Assembly (NCBI RefSeq): GCF_000152945.2
Contig: NC_020830.1
Coordinates: forward strand, 2,118,501 to 2,182,500
From: Polaribacter sp. MED152
GTDB taxonomy: Bacteria; Bacteroidota; Bacteroidia; Flavobacteriales; Flavobacteriaceae
Length of the DNA: 64,000 bases
Reading direction: 5' to 3'
Shown: piece by piece, positions 27,395 to 36,224 of the stretch
Numbering within the stretch: position 1 is the stretch's first letter
Layout: each line of letters begins with the position of its first letter
The notes under the pieces: model-generated
Seen by the model: the letters and a program-made list of their open reading frames with translations, nothing else
The model's database searches: none
Told to the model about the DNA's origin: nothing
Made by a program: the position numbers and the translations under genes

Positions 27395-27952
27395 ATGGAT
27401 TTTCTTTTAGAACCTTGGCCTTGGTTTATTGGTGGGCCATTAATAGCTTTATCATTATTCCTTTATTTTTATTTCGGTCAAAATTTTGGTGCATCTACCA
27501 ATTTCGAAACCCTTTGTACAATGGCTGGTGCAGGCAAAGTATCTGACTATTTTAAGAAAGACTGGAAACAAAGAGATTTTGCTTTGTTATTTGTAGTAGG
27601 CTTAATTATTGGTGGTTTTATATCTGCTTATTTTTTAGTTCCAAATCCTGCTATTGATTTAAACCCAACAACAGTGCAAGAATTAACAGATATAGGTTTT
27701 TCTAATGTTGGAGAAACTTATTTTCCTGCAGAAATTTTTAGTGACGATGTTGTGTTTTCCTTAAAAGGATTTTTAATATTAATACTTTCTGGTGTGTTAA
27801 TTGGTTTTGGAACAAGATATGCTGGTGGTTGTACTTCTGGTCATGCAATTACAGGTTTAAGTAGTTTACAATTACCATCATTATTCGCTGTAATTGGCTT
27901 TTTTATAGGTGGTATCATAGCAACATGGTTTATAATTCCAATATTATTTTAA
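27395..27952 (+). CDS. YeeE/YedE-family sulfur transporter, first half
   Basis: A 185-residue inner-membrane protein with about five hydrophobic segments and the family motif GFGTRYAGGCTSGHAITGLS, whose cysteine is central to thiosulfate transport in characterised YeeE. A second motif, GASTNFETLCTMAG, supplies another conserved cysteine. Together with the following gene it makes one split YeeE/YedE unit. It starts one base after the waaA stop. The setting upstream of molybdenum-cofactor genes suggests it could supply sulfur for molybdopterin, which is inference. Confidence 0.88.
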   Translation: MDFLLEPWPWFIGGPLIALSLFLYFYFGQNFGASTNFETLCTMAGAGKVSDYFKKDWKQRDFALLFVVGLIIGGFISAYFLVPNPAIDLNPTTVQELTDIGFSNVGETYFPAEIFSDDVVFSLKGFLILILSGVLIGFGTRYAGGCTSGHAITGLSSLQLPSLFAVIGFFIGGIIATWFIIPILF

Positions 27953-27969
27953 TACAAATTAAATAACAG

Positions 27970-28383
27970 ATGAAAAATATAAAATTTCTAATATTAGGTA
28001 TCTTTTTTGCAATTGTATTAAGTAAATCTCAAGCGATTTCTTGGTATCGTTTTTACGAAATGTTTAAATTTCAATCTTTCCATATGTATGGAATCATTGG
28101 TGGAGCTGTAGTAATTTCGGCTATTATTATGCAGCTATTTAAAAGCGGAAAAATAAAAGACATTAATGGTAATAAAATTGTGCCTAAACCTAAAAAGAAA
28201 GGTGTTATAAGTACTATTTTTGGTGGAACCTTATTTGGTTTAGGTTGGGGAATTTCTGGTGCCTGTGCAGCTCCTGTATTTGTAATTTTAGGTTTCAAAT
28301 TTTTGCCAGCTTTAATCATTTTAATTGGTGCTTTAATTGGTGCTTTTTTATATGGTTTAATAGCAAAAAAATTACCCAACTAA
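27970..28383 (+). CDS. YeeE/YedE-family sulfur transporter, second half (DUF6691-like)
   Basis: A 137-residue membrane protein with four hydrophobic segments and the motif GTLFGLGWGISGACAAPVF, the second-half counterpart of the YeeE cysteine motif. The N-terminus, with SQAISWYRFYEMFKFQSFHMYG, is characteristic of the second subunit in Bacteroidota and Proteobacteria. It is 17 bp after the first half, and its stop codon touches the moaA start. Confidence 0.88.
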   Translation: MKNIKFLILGIFFAIVLSKSQAISWYRFYEMFKFQSFHMYGIIGGAVVISAIIMQLFKSGKIKDINGNKIVPKPKKKGVISTIFGGTLFGLGWGISGACAAPVFVILGFKFLPALIILIGALIGAFLYGLIAKKLPN

Positions 28384-29376
28384 ATGAGTAAATTGGTAGA
28401 TAATTTTGGTAGACAAATAGAATATGTTCGATTAGCGGTTACTGATCGTTGTAATTTACGTTGCCAATATTGTATGCCTGCTCATGGTATAGATATTGTA
28501 CCAAGACAAGAACTGCTTACTTTTAAAGAAATGTATCGTTTAATTCGTGTACTCACAGAATTGGGTGTAAACAAGGTGCGTTTAACAGGTGGAGAACCTT
28601 TTGTTCGGAAAGATTTTGTAGGCTTTTTAGAAATGCTTTCTTATAATGATTTATTAGATGCTATTAATATTACTACAAATGGAGCTTTAATTTCGCATCA
28701 TATTCATAAAATCGAGAAGTTACAGAAAGTTAAAAACATCAACTTAAGTATAGATAGTTTGCAAAGAGAAAAATTTGCAAAAATTACAAGAAGAGATGTT
28801 TTTCCTGAAGTGTATAAAACGTTTGAATTGCTAGAGAAAAGCAGTTTAAATTTAAAGCTAAATGTAGTAGTACAATCTGGTTTTAATACGGATGAAATTG
28901 TAGAATTTGTAAAACTTACAAAAGATAAAAATGTTGCAGTTCGTTTTATAGAAGAAATGCCTTTTAATGGAAAAGGTCAGCGTGAAATGCAAGAGAATTG
29001 GACGTTCAAAAAAATTTTAAATGAAGTGAAAACTGAGTTTGAGGTACAAGAAATTCAATCAGAAAAATCATCAACTTCTAGAAATTATAAAATTGAAAAT
29101 CACTTAGGAACTTTCGGAATAATTCCTGCATTTACAAGAACCATTTGTAATGATTGTAATAGAATACGAATAACAAGTACAGGTACTTTTAAAAATTGCT
29201 TGTTTGATGATGGTGTTTTTAATCTAAGAGATTTTATAAGAAAAGGAGCAAGTAACGATGATTTAAAAGAACTCTTTTTATCTTTAGTAAAAGAAAAACC
29301 AGAAAACGGTTTTATTGCAGAAGCAAACCGTAAAAAAGGAAATGTTTCTGAAAGTATGAGTACAATTGGAGGCTAG
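28384..29376 (+). CDS. moaA: GTP 3',8-cyclase (molybdenum cofactor biosynthesis protein A)
   Basis: Radical-SAM enzyme that converts GTP to 3',8-cyclo-GTP, the first step of molybdopterin synthesis. The 330-residue protein has the SAM-cluster cysteines C23, C27 and C30 in CNLRCQYC. The second-cluster cysteines lie near residues 258, 261 and 275 (CNDCNRIRITSTGTFKNC). It ends in the functionally important Gly-Gly. It heads a run of closely spaced cofactor genes with overlapping or abutting ends. Confidence 0.97.
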   Translation: MSKLVDNFGRQIEYVRLAVTDRCNLRCQYCMPAHGIDIVPRQELLTFKEMYRLIRVLTELGVNKVRLTGGEPFVRKDFVGFLEMLSYNDLLDAINITTNGALISHHIHKIEKLQKVKNINLSIDSLQREKFAKITRRDVFPEVYKTFELLEKSSLNLKLNVVVQSGFNTDEIVEFVKLTKDKNVAVRFIEEMPFNGKGQREMQENWTFKKILNEVKTEFEVQEIQSEKSSTSRNYKIENHLGTFGIIPAFTRTICNDCNRIRITSTGTFKNCLFDDGVFNLRDFIRKGASNDDLKELFLSLVKEKPENGFIAEANRKKGNVSESMSTIGG

Positions 29377-29378
29377 TT

Positions 29379-29552
29379 ATGGTTTATAGTTTTTCATTCA
29401 TATTTGGTGGACTAATTTTGATGCTTGTAGTGCTTAAGTTAAAAAAAACAGATAGAAATATTTTTGACGAGACTAAATCTGTGGAAGGAATTTTTGCTGC
29501 TATTCTAGCTATTATTATCGGAATTGTTACATTATTTATTGGGTGGAAATAG
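29379..29552 (+). CDS. Small two-helix membrane protein
   Basis: A 57-residue frame that begins 2 bp after the moaA stop. It has two hydrophobic segments (FSFIFGGLILMLVVL and GIFAAILAIIIGIVTLFIGW) joined by a short charged loop (KLKKTDRNIFDETKSVE). Position-dependent hydrophobic/charged structure and the tight spacing to moaA support a real gene. It matches no family I recognise. The next gene also encodes a small protein with two membrane helices, so the two could work together. Confidence 0.6.
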   Translation: MVYSFSFIFGGLILMLVVLKLKKTDRNIFDETKSVEGIFAAILAIIIGIVTLFIGWK

Positions 29553-29577
29553 GTCAAATTTTTAATTAGTAAAAGTT

Positions 29578-30126
29578 ATGAATAACAAAAAAGTGCAATA
29601 CACAAAAAAAGAATTTAAGATTGATTTAACCTGGAAACAAAGAATTTCATCTATGTTTTTTACGTCCATCATTTATGGAGCAGTATTGTTTCTATTTGAT
29701 AGGAATCAAAACATAAACTCAATAATTTTTCAAGCAATCTTTTTTGGTGTTTTGTTTGTTTTGATATTTCCTTGGGCTATGAAAAAAATGCTATCTAAAA
29801 AAGTAAATAATATTAAACCTGATTTGCTGAATAATGAAACAGTTGAAGAAGAAATTTTTGCAAACTTATTTAGAGGTATAGAAGGTGTTGGAGGTAAGAT
29901 CTTTTTAACCAATGAGCGATTAATTTTCAAAAGTCATTCTTTAAATATTCAGAAAGGGCAAACTGATATTAATTATTCAGATATAGTTTCTGTAGATAAA
30001 AGAAAAACCGCTAAATTAATTTACAATGGAATTAGAATTATCACAAAACAGGGAGTAAAATATGATTTTGTTGTAAACGATAGAAATATTGAATTGCAGA
30101 AAATTCAACAAAAACTTTCTAAATGA
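29578..30126 (+). CDS. Membrane protein with two TM helices and a GRAM-like domain
   Basis: A 182-residue protein. Residues about 20-70 form two transmembrane helices (SMFFTSIIYGAVLFLF and IIFQAIFFGVLFVLIFPWA). The C-terminal part (about 90-180) has the pattern of a GRAM/PH-like domain: GGKIFLTNERLIFKSH, then NYSDIVSVDK, then GIRIITKQGVKYDFVV. GRAM-type domains bind lipids or proteins. The stop codon overlaps the moeA start (ATGA), so it is translationally coupled to a cofactor gene, though a role in cofactor synthesis is not shown. Confidence 0.75.
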   Translation: MNNKKVQYTKKEFKIDLTWKQRISSMFFTSIIYGAVLFLFDRNQNINSIIFQAIFFGVLFVLIFPWAMKKMLSKKVNNIKPDLLNNETVEEEIFANLFRGIEGVGGKIFLTNERLIFKSHSLNIQKGQTDINYSDIVSVDKRKTAKLIYNGIRIITKQGVKYDFVVNDRNIELQKIQQKLSK

Positions 30127-31310
30127 TATCAGTAAAAGAAGCAAAAAATATTATTTTAAATTCAATTCAAGAATTTGGAGTTGAAGAAGTTCCGTTTCTT
30201 AAATCTGTTGGAAGAATTTTAAAGGAGGACATTGTTGCAGATAGAGATTTTCCACCATTTAATAGAGTTTCTATGGATGGAATTTGCATAAACTTTAATC
30301 AATTCAAAGAGGGGCAAAGAGCATTCAAAGTAGAAGGTATTCAAGCAGCAGGTAGTGAACAAATCACACTACAAAATCCTAAGAATTGTATTGAAGTGAT
30401 GACAGGTGCAGTACTACCTAAAAATGCAGATACTGTAATTCGCTATGAAGATGTATGTATCAAAGATGGCATTGCTACTATTAATGTAGATGAGATTAAG
30501 CAACATCAAAACATTCATCAAAAAGGAAAAGATGGTAAAGCTGGTGCTGTTTTAATTCAGAAAAATAAAATCATTTCGGCTGCAGAAATTGGAGTTTTAG
30601 CTACTGTTGGTAAATCAAAAGTGAAAGTGGCAAAACAACCAAAAGTGATGATCGTTTCCACAGGCGATGAATTGGTTGGCGTAGAAGAAATGCCTTTAGA
30701 ACATCAAATAAGAAGAAGCAATGTGTTTACGTTAGTTTCGTTGTTAGAAAGAATTCAGATTTCATCAGAAACTGCACATATTACAGATGATAAACCAATT
30801 TTAAAATCAAAAATAAAACGTTATTTGCAAGAATATGATGTATTGCTTTTTAGTGGAGCAGTAAGTAAAGGTAAGTTTGATTATTTACCCGAGGTTTTTG
30901 AGGAATTAGGAGTAGAAAAATTATTTCATAAAGTAGCTCAGAGACCAGGGAAACCTTTTTTCTACGGAAAAACGAGTGATTGTAATATCTTCGGTTTTCC
31001 TGGGAATCCGATTTCAACTTTTGTAAATTGTCTAGCATATTTTTATCCTTGGTATTACAAATCTGTAGGATTAGAAACCAAAGAAGAAACAGCTATTTTA
31101 ACCAAAGATGTGGTTTTTAAACCAGGGTTAGAATATTTTTTACAAGTTAAGTTGAGCAATAAATATGGTCATTTGTTAGCAACACCAATCACAGGTAATG
31201 GCTCAGGAGATTTAGCAAGTTTGGTTCATGCAGATGCTTTTATTCATTTACCAAATGATAAAACTGTTTTTAAAACAGGTGAGAATTACCCAATAATAAG
31301 ATATAGATAA
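30123..31310 (+). CDS. moeA: Molybdopterin molybdenumtransferase
   Basis: Inserts molybdate into adenylylated molybdopterin. The 395-residue protein has the MoeA N-terminus (SVKEAKNIILNSI), the block DRDFPPFNRVSMDGICI, the MoCF-domain motif VSTGDELVG and GAVSKGKFDYLPEVF, and the C-terminal GFPGNPISTFV. Its length is typical (about 390-410). The start overlaps the preceding stop as ATGA, and its own stop overlaps the moaC start as TAATG. Confidence 0.96.
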   Translation: MISVKEAKNIILNSIQEFGVEEVPFLKSVGRILKEDIVADRDFPPFNRVSMDGICINFNQFKEGQRAFKVEGIQAAGSEQITLQNPKNCIEVMTGAVLPKNADTVIRYEDVCIKDGIATINVDEIKQHQNIHQKGKDGKAGAVLIQKNKIISAAEIGVLATVGKSKVKVAKQPKVMIVSTGDELVGVEEMPLEHQIRRSNVFTLVSLLERIQISSETAHITDDKPILKSKIKRYLQEYDVLLFSGAVSKGKFDYLPEVFEELGVEKLFHKVAQRPGKPFFYGKTSDCNIFGFPGNPISTFVNCLAYFYPWYYKSVGLETKEETAILTKDVVFKPGLEYFLQVKLSNKYGHLLATPITGNGSGDLASLVHADAFIHLPNDKTVFKTGENYPIIRYR

Positions 31311-31786
31311 TGAGCGATTTTAGTCATTTAAATTCAGAAGGAAATCCTAAAATGGTAAATGTTTCTGACAAGAAAATTACCAAAAGAACAGCCATTGCAA
31401 AAGCAACAATGTTTCTAGGAAATGAAGTAATTGCTCATTTTTTAAATGACGAGTTAATTACCAAGAAAGGGCCTGTTTTTCAAACGGCTATTATTGCAGG
31501 GATTCAGGGTGTTAAAAAGACCTCAGATTTAATTCCTATGTGTCATCCATTATTAATTAATGGGGTAGACGTAGACATAAATATTACAGATGATGAACAT
31601 GTAGATGTTATTTGTAAAGTTACAATTACAGGCAAAACAGGAGTAGAAATGGAGGCCTTAACAGGTGCAAATATTGCGTGTTTAACTATTTATGATATGT
31701 GCAAAAGCATCAGTCAGAAAATGATAATTAAAGAAGTGAAATTGTTAGAAAAAACAGGAGGAAAATCGGATATTAAAAATGGCTAA
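31310..31786 (+). CDS. moaC: Cyclic pyranopterin monophosphate synthase
   Basis: Converts 3',8-cyclo-GTP to cyclic pyranopterin monophosphate. The 158-residue protein has the MoaC hallmarks MCHPLLINGVDVDI, GVEMEALTGANIACLTIYDMCK and the lysine-rich C-terminal KLLEKTGGKSD. It overlaps moeA by one base and the mobA gene by 8 bp. Confidence 0.97.
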   Translation: MSDFSHLNSEGNPKMVNVSDKKITKRTAIAKATMFLGNEVIAHFLNDELITKKGPVFQTAIIAGIQGVKKTSDLIPMCHPLLINGVDVDINITDDEHVDVICKVTITGKTGVEMEALTGANIACLTIYDMCKSISQKMIIKEVKLLEKTGGKSDIKNG

Positions 31787-32882
31787 ACATCAAAAACATA
31801 CCAACTTAGTAAGAAGAAATAATGATAATTTTGCGCCTAATGAAATTGCTATTTTAGGAGCAAAATGTGATATCATCTCAGATTTAGTTTTTAAAGTTTC
31901 TCAAAATTTAAAGAACTATAAATTAGCGTATTTTGATGCTTCTCACGCTAAAAACGTCGAAGAAAATAAACTGTCAGAATATATTTTTCATCATGAAGGA
32001 AATTTACAGATCACCACAACTGGAGCCATAAATAAATACCAACAACGCTTAGATTTTGCCCAGTTTGATTACGTTTTTATTAACGGAAATCATTATCAAG
32101 GAGCAAAACAAATTTTAATATTAGACAAAGCCAAAGAAGCTTCTGTGTTAAAAAGATTAGATCAATTAGATAATATTCAATTTATCATCAAATTGGATTC
32201 AGAAACTGAGTTTTTTGACTTTTTAGTAGAGAAGTATCCAAATATTAAAAACAAACATTGCTATACAATTGGTGAGATTGATAAAATTACCAATCACATT
32301 CATAATTTAGTTCAAGAAAAAATTGCTCCCATAAAAGGTTTGGTTTTGGTTGGCGGAAGAAGTACAAGAATGGGTACAGATAAATCTGAACTCGATTATT
32401 TTGGAAAGCCACAAAAACAAAGAGCAAAAGAATTATTAGAACTTAATAATTTAGAAACATTTTATTCGGTTCAAGAAAGTAGTAATGAAAATGAAATTTC
32501 AGATAAATTTGTAAATCTTGGTCCTTTTGGTGGTATATGTTCTGCGTTTCAAAAAGATCCAAATTCAGCTTGGTTTGTATTGGCTACAGATTTACCATTT
32601 GTGAATGAAGAAATTATTCAATTGCTTTTAAAACATAGAAATCCGTCTAAAGTAGCCACAGCAATAAAAGGTAAAAACAAGGAATTTGTAGAACCTTTAA
32701 TCTCCATTTACGAGCCCAAAGCATATCCTATTTTATTACAATATTTAGCTCAAGGTTATTCTTGTCCACGCAAAATGTTAATCAATTCTGATGTAGAAAT
32801 TGTAGAAATAGATGATGATTTTATTAGAAACATAAACACTCCAGAAGAATTTAAAGCAGCAAAAGAAGAGATAAATTCATAA
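31779..32882 (+). CDS. mobA: Molybdenum cofactor guanylyltransferase with MobB-like N-terminal domain
   Basis: Residues about 185-367 are MobA-like: LVLVGGRSTRMGTDKSELDYFGKPQ is the nucleotide-binding signature, and VLATDLPFVNEE and FVEPLISIY are further blocks. The first about 180 residues resemble the GTPase-like MobB domain in overall layout (NEIAILGAKCDIISDLVFKVS), but the Walker A lysine loop is missing. MobA attaches GMP to molybdopterin to give the bis-MGD precursor. Fused MobB-MobA proteins are known; here the MobB half seems to have lost nucleotide binding. It sits between moaC and moeB. Confidence 0.87.
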   Translation: MAKHQKHTNLVRRNNDNFAPNEIAILGAKCDIISDLVFKVSQNLKNYKLAYFDASHAKNVEENKLSEYIFHHEGNLQITTTGAINKYQQRLDFAQFDYVFINGNHYQGAKQILILDKAKEASVLKRLDQLDNIQFIIKLDSETEFFDFLVEKYPNIKNKHCYTIGEIDKITNHIHNLVQEKIAPIKGLVLVGGRSTRMGTDKSELDYFGKPQKQRAKELLELNNLETFYSVQESSNENEISDKFVNLGPFGGICSAFQKDPNSAWFVLATDLPFVNEEIIQLLLKHRNPSKVATAIKGKNKEFVEPLISIYEPKAYPILLQYLAQGYSCPRKMLINSDVEIVEIDDDFIRNINTPEEFKAAKEEINS

Positions 32883-33959
32883 ATGAAACCTACAAAAAAT
32901 CAACTTTTTAAACGTCAAATTACTTTGTCAGAAATTGGTGAAGCTGGGCAAGAAAAGCTGCAGAATGCTTCAGTTTTAGTGGTTGGTTGTGGAGGTTTAG
33001 GTAGCCCAATTGCTGTGTATTTGGCTTCAAGTGGTATTGGTAGAATTCATTTAGTAGATTTTGATACGGTTGATATCAGCAATTTGCACAGACAAGTTTT
33101 TTATGCTTTAGATGATGTAGGCAAACCAAAAGCCGAAGTTTTACGTAAGTTTATACAACAAAGAGCACCTTTTACAAAAATAGAAGTTACCAACAAAGCT
33201 GTTTCTAAAGACAATATTTTTGAGTTGCTAGAAAACATAGATGTTGTAGTTGATGGCACAGATTCTTTACCAACAAAATATTTGTTGAATGATGCCTGTG
33301 TTCTAAAACAAAAACCTTTAGTGTATGGTTCTTTGTATAAATTTGATGGTTATGTTGCCTCGTTTAATATGCTTCAGCAAGATGGAAGTTATTCCGCGAA
33401 TTTAAGAGATGCGTTTCCTGAAATGGCAACAGATGTTCCTAATTGCGAAGAAGCAGGAACACTAAATGCCATTGTTGGTTTTATTGCAACAGCTCAAGTT
33501 AATGAGGTTTTAAAAATAATAACAGGAGTTGGAAAACCGCTAAATAATGAATTGTTAATTTATAATTCGTTGCAAAACACACAATTAAAAATGAAGTTAA
33601 AATCTATTTTTACCAAAGATAAAATTAGCAAAATCTTCAAAGTACAAACTTATGTAGATGCAGCTTGTGCAAACCAAAATCCTGATTGGCAAATAACACC
33701 TGAAGAACTAAAAGAGAAATTAACTGATGATAATATTGAAATTATAGCAGTATTAAATAATTTGAAATTACCTTTTAAGGTGCATCAAACCATACATATT
33801 AATCAGTTTGATGCAGAAAAGATAGAGGTAGATCACAACAAAACCTATGTTATGGTTTGTCAGCGAGGTTTAAACAGTTACAGAGCTACAGAAAGATTAA
33901 AGAAAAAACACCCCAATTTAAAGGTGTTGAATTTAACTGGGGGAATTTCTAGTTATTAA
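32883..33959 (+). CDS. moeB: MoeB/ThiF-family adenylyltransferase with C-terminal rhodanese domain
   Basis: Activates the C-terminus of a MoaD- or ThiS-like sulfur carrier by adenylylation. The 358-residue protein has the nucleotide loop VVGCGGLGSPIAVYLASSGIG (residues about 34-54), HLVDFDTVDISNLHRQVFY and the region NCEEAGTLNAIVGF. Residues about 265-358 form a rhodanese domain with Cys326 in VCQRGLNS, able to carry persulfide sulfur. The fusion matches eukaryotic MOCS3 in principle. No moaD, moaE or thiS is in the window, so the carrier must be encoded elsewhere. It starts one base after the mobA stop. Confidence 0.92.
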   Translation: MKPTKNQLFKRQITLSEIGEAGQEKLQNASVLVVGCGGLGSPIAVYLASSGIGRIHLVDFDTVDISNLHRQVFYALDDVGKPKAEVLRKFIQQRAPFTKIEVTNKAVSKDNIFELLENIDVVVDGTDSLPTKYLLNDACVLKQKPLVYGSLYKFDGYVASFNMLQQDGSYSANLRDAFPEMATDVPNCEEAGTLNAIVGFIATAQVNEVLKIITGVGKPLNNELLIYNSLQNTQLKMKLKSIFTKDKISKIFKVQTYVDAACANQNPDWQITPEELKEKLTDDNIEIIAVLNNLKLPFKVHQTIHINQFDAEKIEVDHNKTYVMVCQRGLNSYRATERLKKKHPNLKVLNLTGGISSY

Positions 33960-33960
33960 A

Positions 33961-34446
33961 ATGACGAGTAACAAAACTGGTATTGTAAAAATAGTTTCAG
34001 GTAAAAGACCTTGGTACGAAAGAATTTTGGCGTCGGTTTTTTATGGTTCAGGATTTTACCTAATTTTTTTGTTCTACAAAAATGTTGAATATACTTTTAC
34101 AGAAGAGTATTATATAAGTAATTTAGAGGTTCTGTCTGCATTAGTAGTGATTTTTAGTTTTGCAGTGAGATATTCTTATACAGTTAATCATCATTTTGAT
34201 TTTGATCGAAAAAGATATAGAAAGTATTTTTCAGTAGGTCCAATTGGAATTGGAAAATGGGAAAAGTTAAAAACTCTTATAAGAGTTTCTACTTTTTTAA
34301 ACGGACAAGGAAATTGTGAAGTTAATATTTGGGATGTTCATAATAAGAAATACAGAATAGCTTATTTTTTTGAAGTAGAAGATGCTGTAACTTATGGCAG
34401 AACTTTGGCTGATAAATTAGAAATTAAATTTTTGGAAAGAAGTTAA
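33961..34446 (+). CDS. Membrane protein of unknown function
   Basis: A 161-residue protein with two transmembrane helices (about 25-42, ILASVFYGSGFYLIFLF, and about 58-75, SALVVIFSFAVRYSY). A soluble C-terminal part contains KYRIAYFFEVEDAVTYGRTLADKL. It belongs to no family I can name. It starts 1 bp after moeB and ends 3 bp before the MutS-like gene, so it is in the same transcript. Confidence 0.65.
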   Translation: MTSNKTGIVKIVSGKRPWYERILASVFYGSGFYLIFLFYKNVEYTFTEEYYISNLEVLSALVVIFSFAVRYSYTVNHHFDFDRKRYRKYFSVGPIGIGKWEKLKTLIRVSTFLNGQGNCEVNIWDVHNKKYRIAYFFEVEDAVTYGRTLADKLEIKFLERS

Positions 34447-34449
34447 AGA

Positions 34450-36219
34450 ATGCAAAACCCAACAGAATTTTATAAGCAACAAAAGACTAAGTTAGAAGTT
34501 AAATCTACAAACCTTAGAAAAAAATTAATCAATTTAGGTATAATAAGGTTTGCAGTTTTTCTAGTGATAATTATCTCTGTTTATCTTACTTTTAGTGATA
34601 TTCCTTTAGCTTTAACTCTTGGATTTTTAGGATTTTCTTTATTTACTTTTTTGGTGGTAAAATTCATTAGTATAAAAAGAGAAAAAGCAATTATTGATCT
34701 AAAAATTCAAATTAATTCTTTAGAAATCGAGGTATTACAAGGTAATTTTCACGATTTAGAAACTGGTAAAGAATTTGTTGATACTGCTCACTTTTATAGT
34801 AATGATATCGATTTGTTTGGTAAAGGTTCTTTCTTTCAATACACAAACAGAACAGCTACTTTAGAAGGTAAGAAAACCCTAGCTAACATTCTAACTTCTA
34901 ATAATATTGAGGCTATACAAGCAAAGCAAGAGGCCATTGAAGAATTGTCGAACAAAGTAAGTTGGAGACAGCATTTTTCTGCTTTAGCGAGTCTAGTCAC
35001 AGTTAAAGATACTTCGAATACTATTCTAAGTTGGATTGTAAATTATAAATCTGTTTTCTCTAAATATTTAGCTAAAATTCAAGTAGTTTTTTCTATTATT
35101 TCTGTTCTATTGATTGGTTTAATTTCATTCGGAACTTTATCTTTTTCTTTTCTAACTGTTTGGTTTTTTACAGGTCTATTTATAACAAGTAGGTATTTAA
35201 AGAAAACAAATAATTTATATGCTGAAGCAGGCAAAGCAAAAGAGACTTTTAAGCAATATCATCAACTATTAAATGAGATTGAAAAAGAGCAATTTGTTGC
35301 TGAAAACTTAATAGCTAAACAAACTGTAATTCAATCAGAAAACAAAAAAGCATCAACCATATTTAAAGAGTTTTCTAAAATATTAGATGCTTTTGATAAT
35401 CGAAACAATATTGTAATTGCAGTTATAGGAAATGGCCTTTTTCTTTGGGATATTCTAAATGCTTGCAAAGTAGAAAAGTGGATTTCTAGCTACAAACACA
35501 CAGTAGAAAATTGGTTTCAGGTGGTTGCTTATTTTGATGCACAAAACTCATTGGCCAATTTTAAATTTAATCATCCAGCATTTGTGTTTCCAGAAATTTT
35601 GGTAGATAAAGAAATTATAAAGTCTACGAATTTAGGGCACCCTTTATTAAAAGCTCATAAAAGAGTGGATAATGATTTTATAATTAATGATGCCCAATTT
35701 TATATAATAACTGGTGCAAATATGGCTGGTAAAAGTACTTTTTTAAGAACTGTTTCTTTAGCAATAGTAATGGCAAATTGCGGTTTACCTGTTTGTGCAG
35801 AAAGCTTCAAATATCATCCTATAAAATTAATTACTAGTATGCGAACTTCAGATTCTTTAACTGAAGATGAATCGTATTTTTATTCTGAATTAAAGCGCTT
35901 AAAATTTATTGTAGATCAAATACAAAAGGAGAAATATTTTATTATTCTAGACGAGATTTTAAAAGGAACCAATAGTAAAGATAAAGCTACAGGCTCTAAA
36001 AAGTTTGTCGAAAAATTATCTAAATCTAAATCAACAGGAATTATAGCTACTCATGATGTGAGCTTGTGCGCTTTAGAAAATGAATTCACAGCAATCAAAA
36101 ATTATTATTTTGATGCAGAAATTAGCAATAATGAATTGCATTTTGATTACACCTTAAAAAACGGAGTTTGTAAAAATATGAATGCCTCTTTCCTTTTAGA
36201 AAAAATGGATATTGTGTAG
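34450..36219 (+). CDS. Membrane-anchored MutS-family ATPase
   Basis: A 589-residue protein. The C-terminal about 200 residues are the MutS ATPase: Walker A ITGANMAGKSTFLRTVS, the MutS signature SMRTSDSLTEDESYFYSELKRLK, Walker B YFIILDEILKGTNSKDKATG and the H-loop IIATHD. The N-terminal mismatch-recognition and connector domains are absent. In their place are two pairs of hydrophobic helices (about residues 29-70 and 207-245) around a helical MutS-core-like region. It is therefore not MutS1 and probably not in mismatch repair. Homologues occur across Bacteroidota, but their role is not known to me. It converges on gldD with 5 bp between stops. Confidence 0.88.
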   Translation: MQNPTEFYKQQKTKLEVKSTNLRKKLINLGIIRFAVFLVIIISVYLTFSDIPLALTLGFLGFSLFTFLVVKFISIKREKAIIDLKIQINSLEIEVLQGNFHDLETGKEFVDTAHFYSNDIDLFGKGSFFQYTNRTATLEGKKTLANILTSNNIEAIQAKQEAIEELSNKVSWRQHFSALASLVTVKDTSNTILSWIVNYKSVFSKYLAKIQVVFSIISVLLIGLISFGTLSFSFLTVWFFTGLFITSRYLKKTNNLYAEAGKAKETFKQYHQLLNEIEKEQFVAENLIAKQTVIQSENKKASTIFKEFSKILDAFDNRNNIVIAVIGNGLFLWDILNACKVEKWISSYKHTVENWFQVVAYFDAQNSLANFKFNHPAFVFPEILVDKEIIKSTNLGHPLLKAHKRVDNDFIINDAQFYIITGANMAGKSTFLRTVSLAIVMANCGLPVCAESFKYHPIKLITSMRTSDSLTEDESYFYSELKRLKFIVDQIQKEKYFIILDEILKGTNSKDKATGSKKFVEKLSKSKSTGIIATHDVSLCALENEFTAIKNYYFDAEISNNELHFDYTLKNGVCKNMNASFLLEKMDIV

Positions 36220-36224
36220 TTGTA

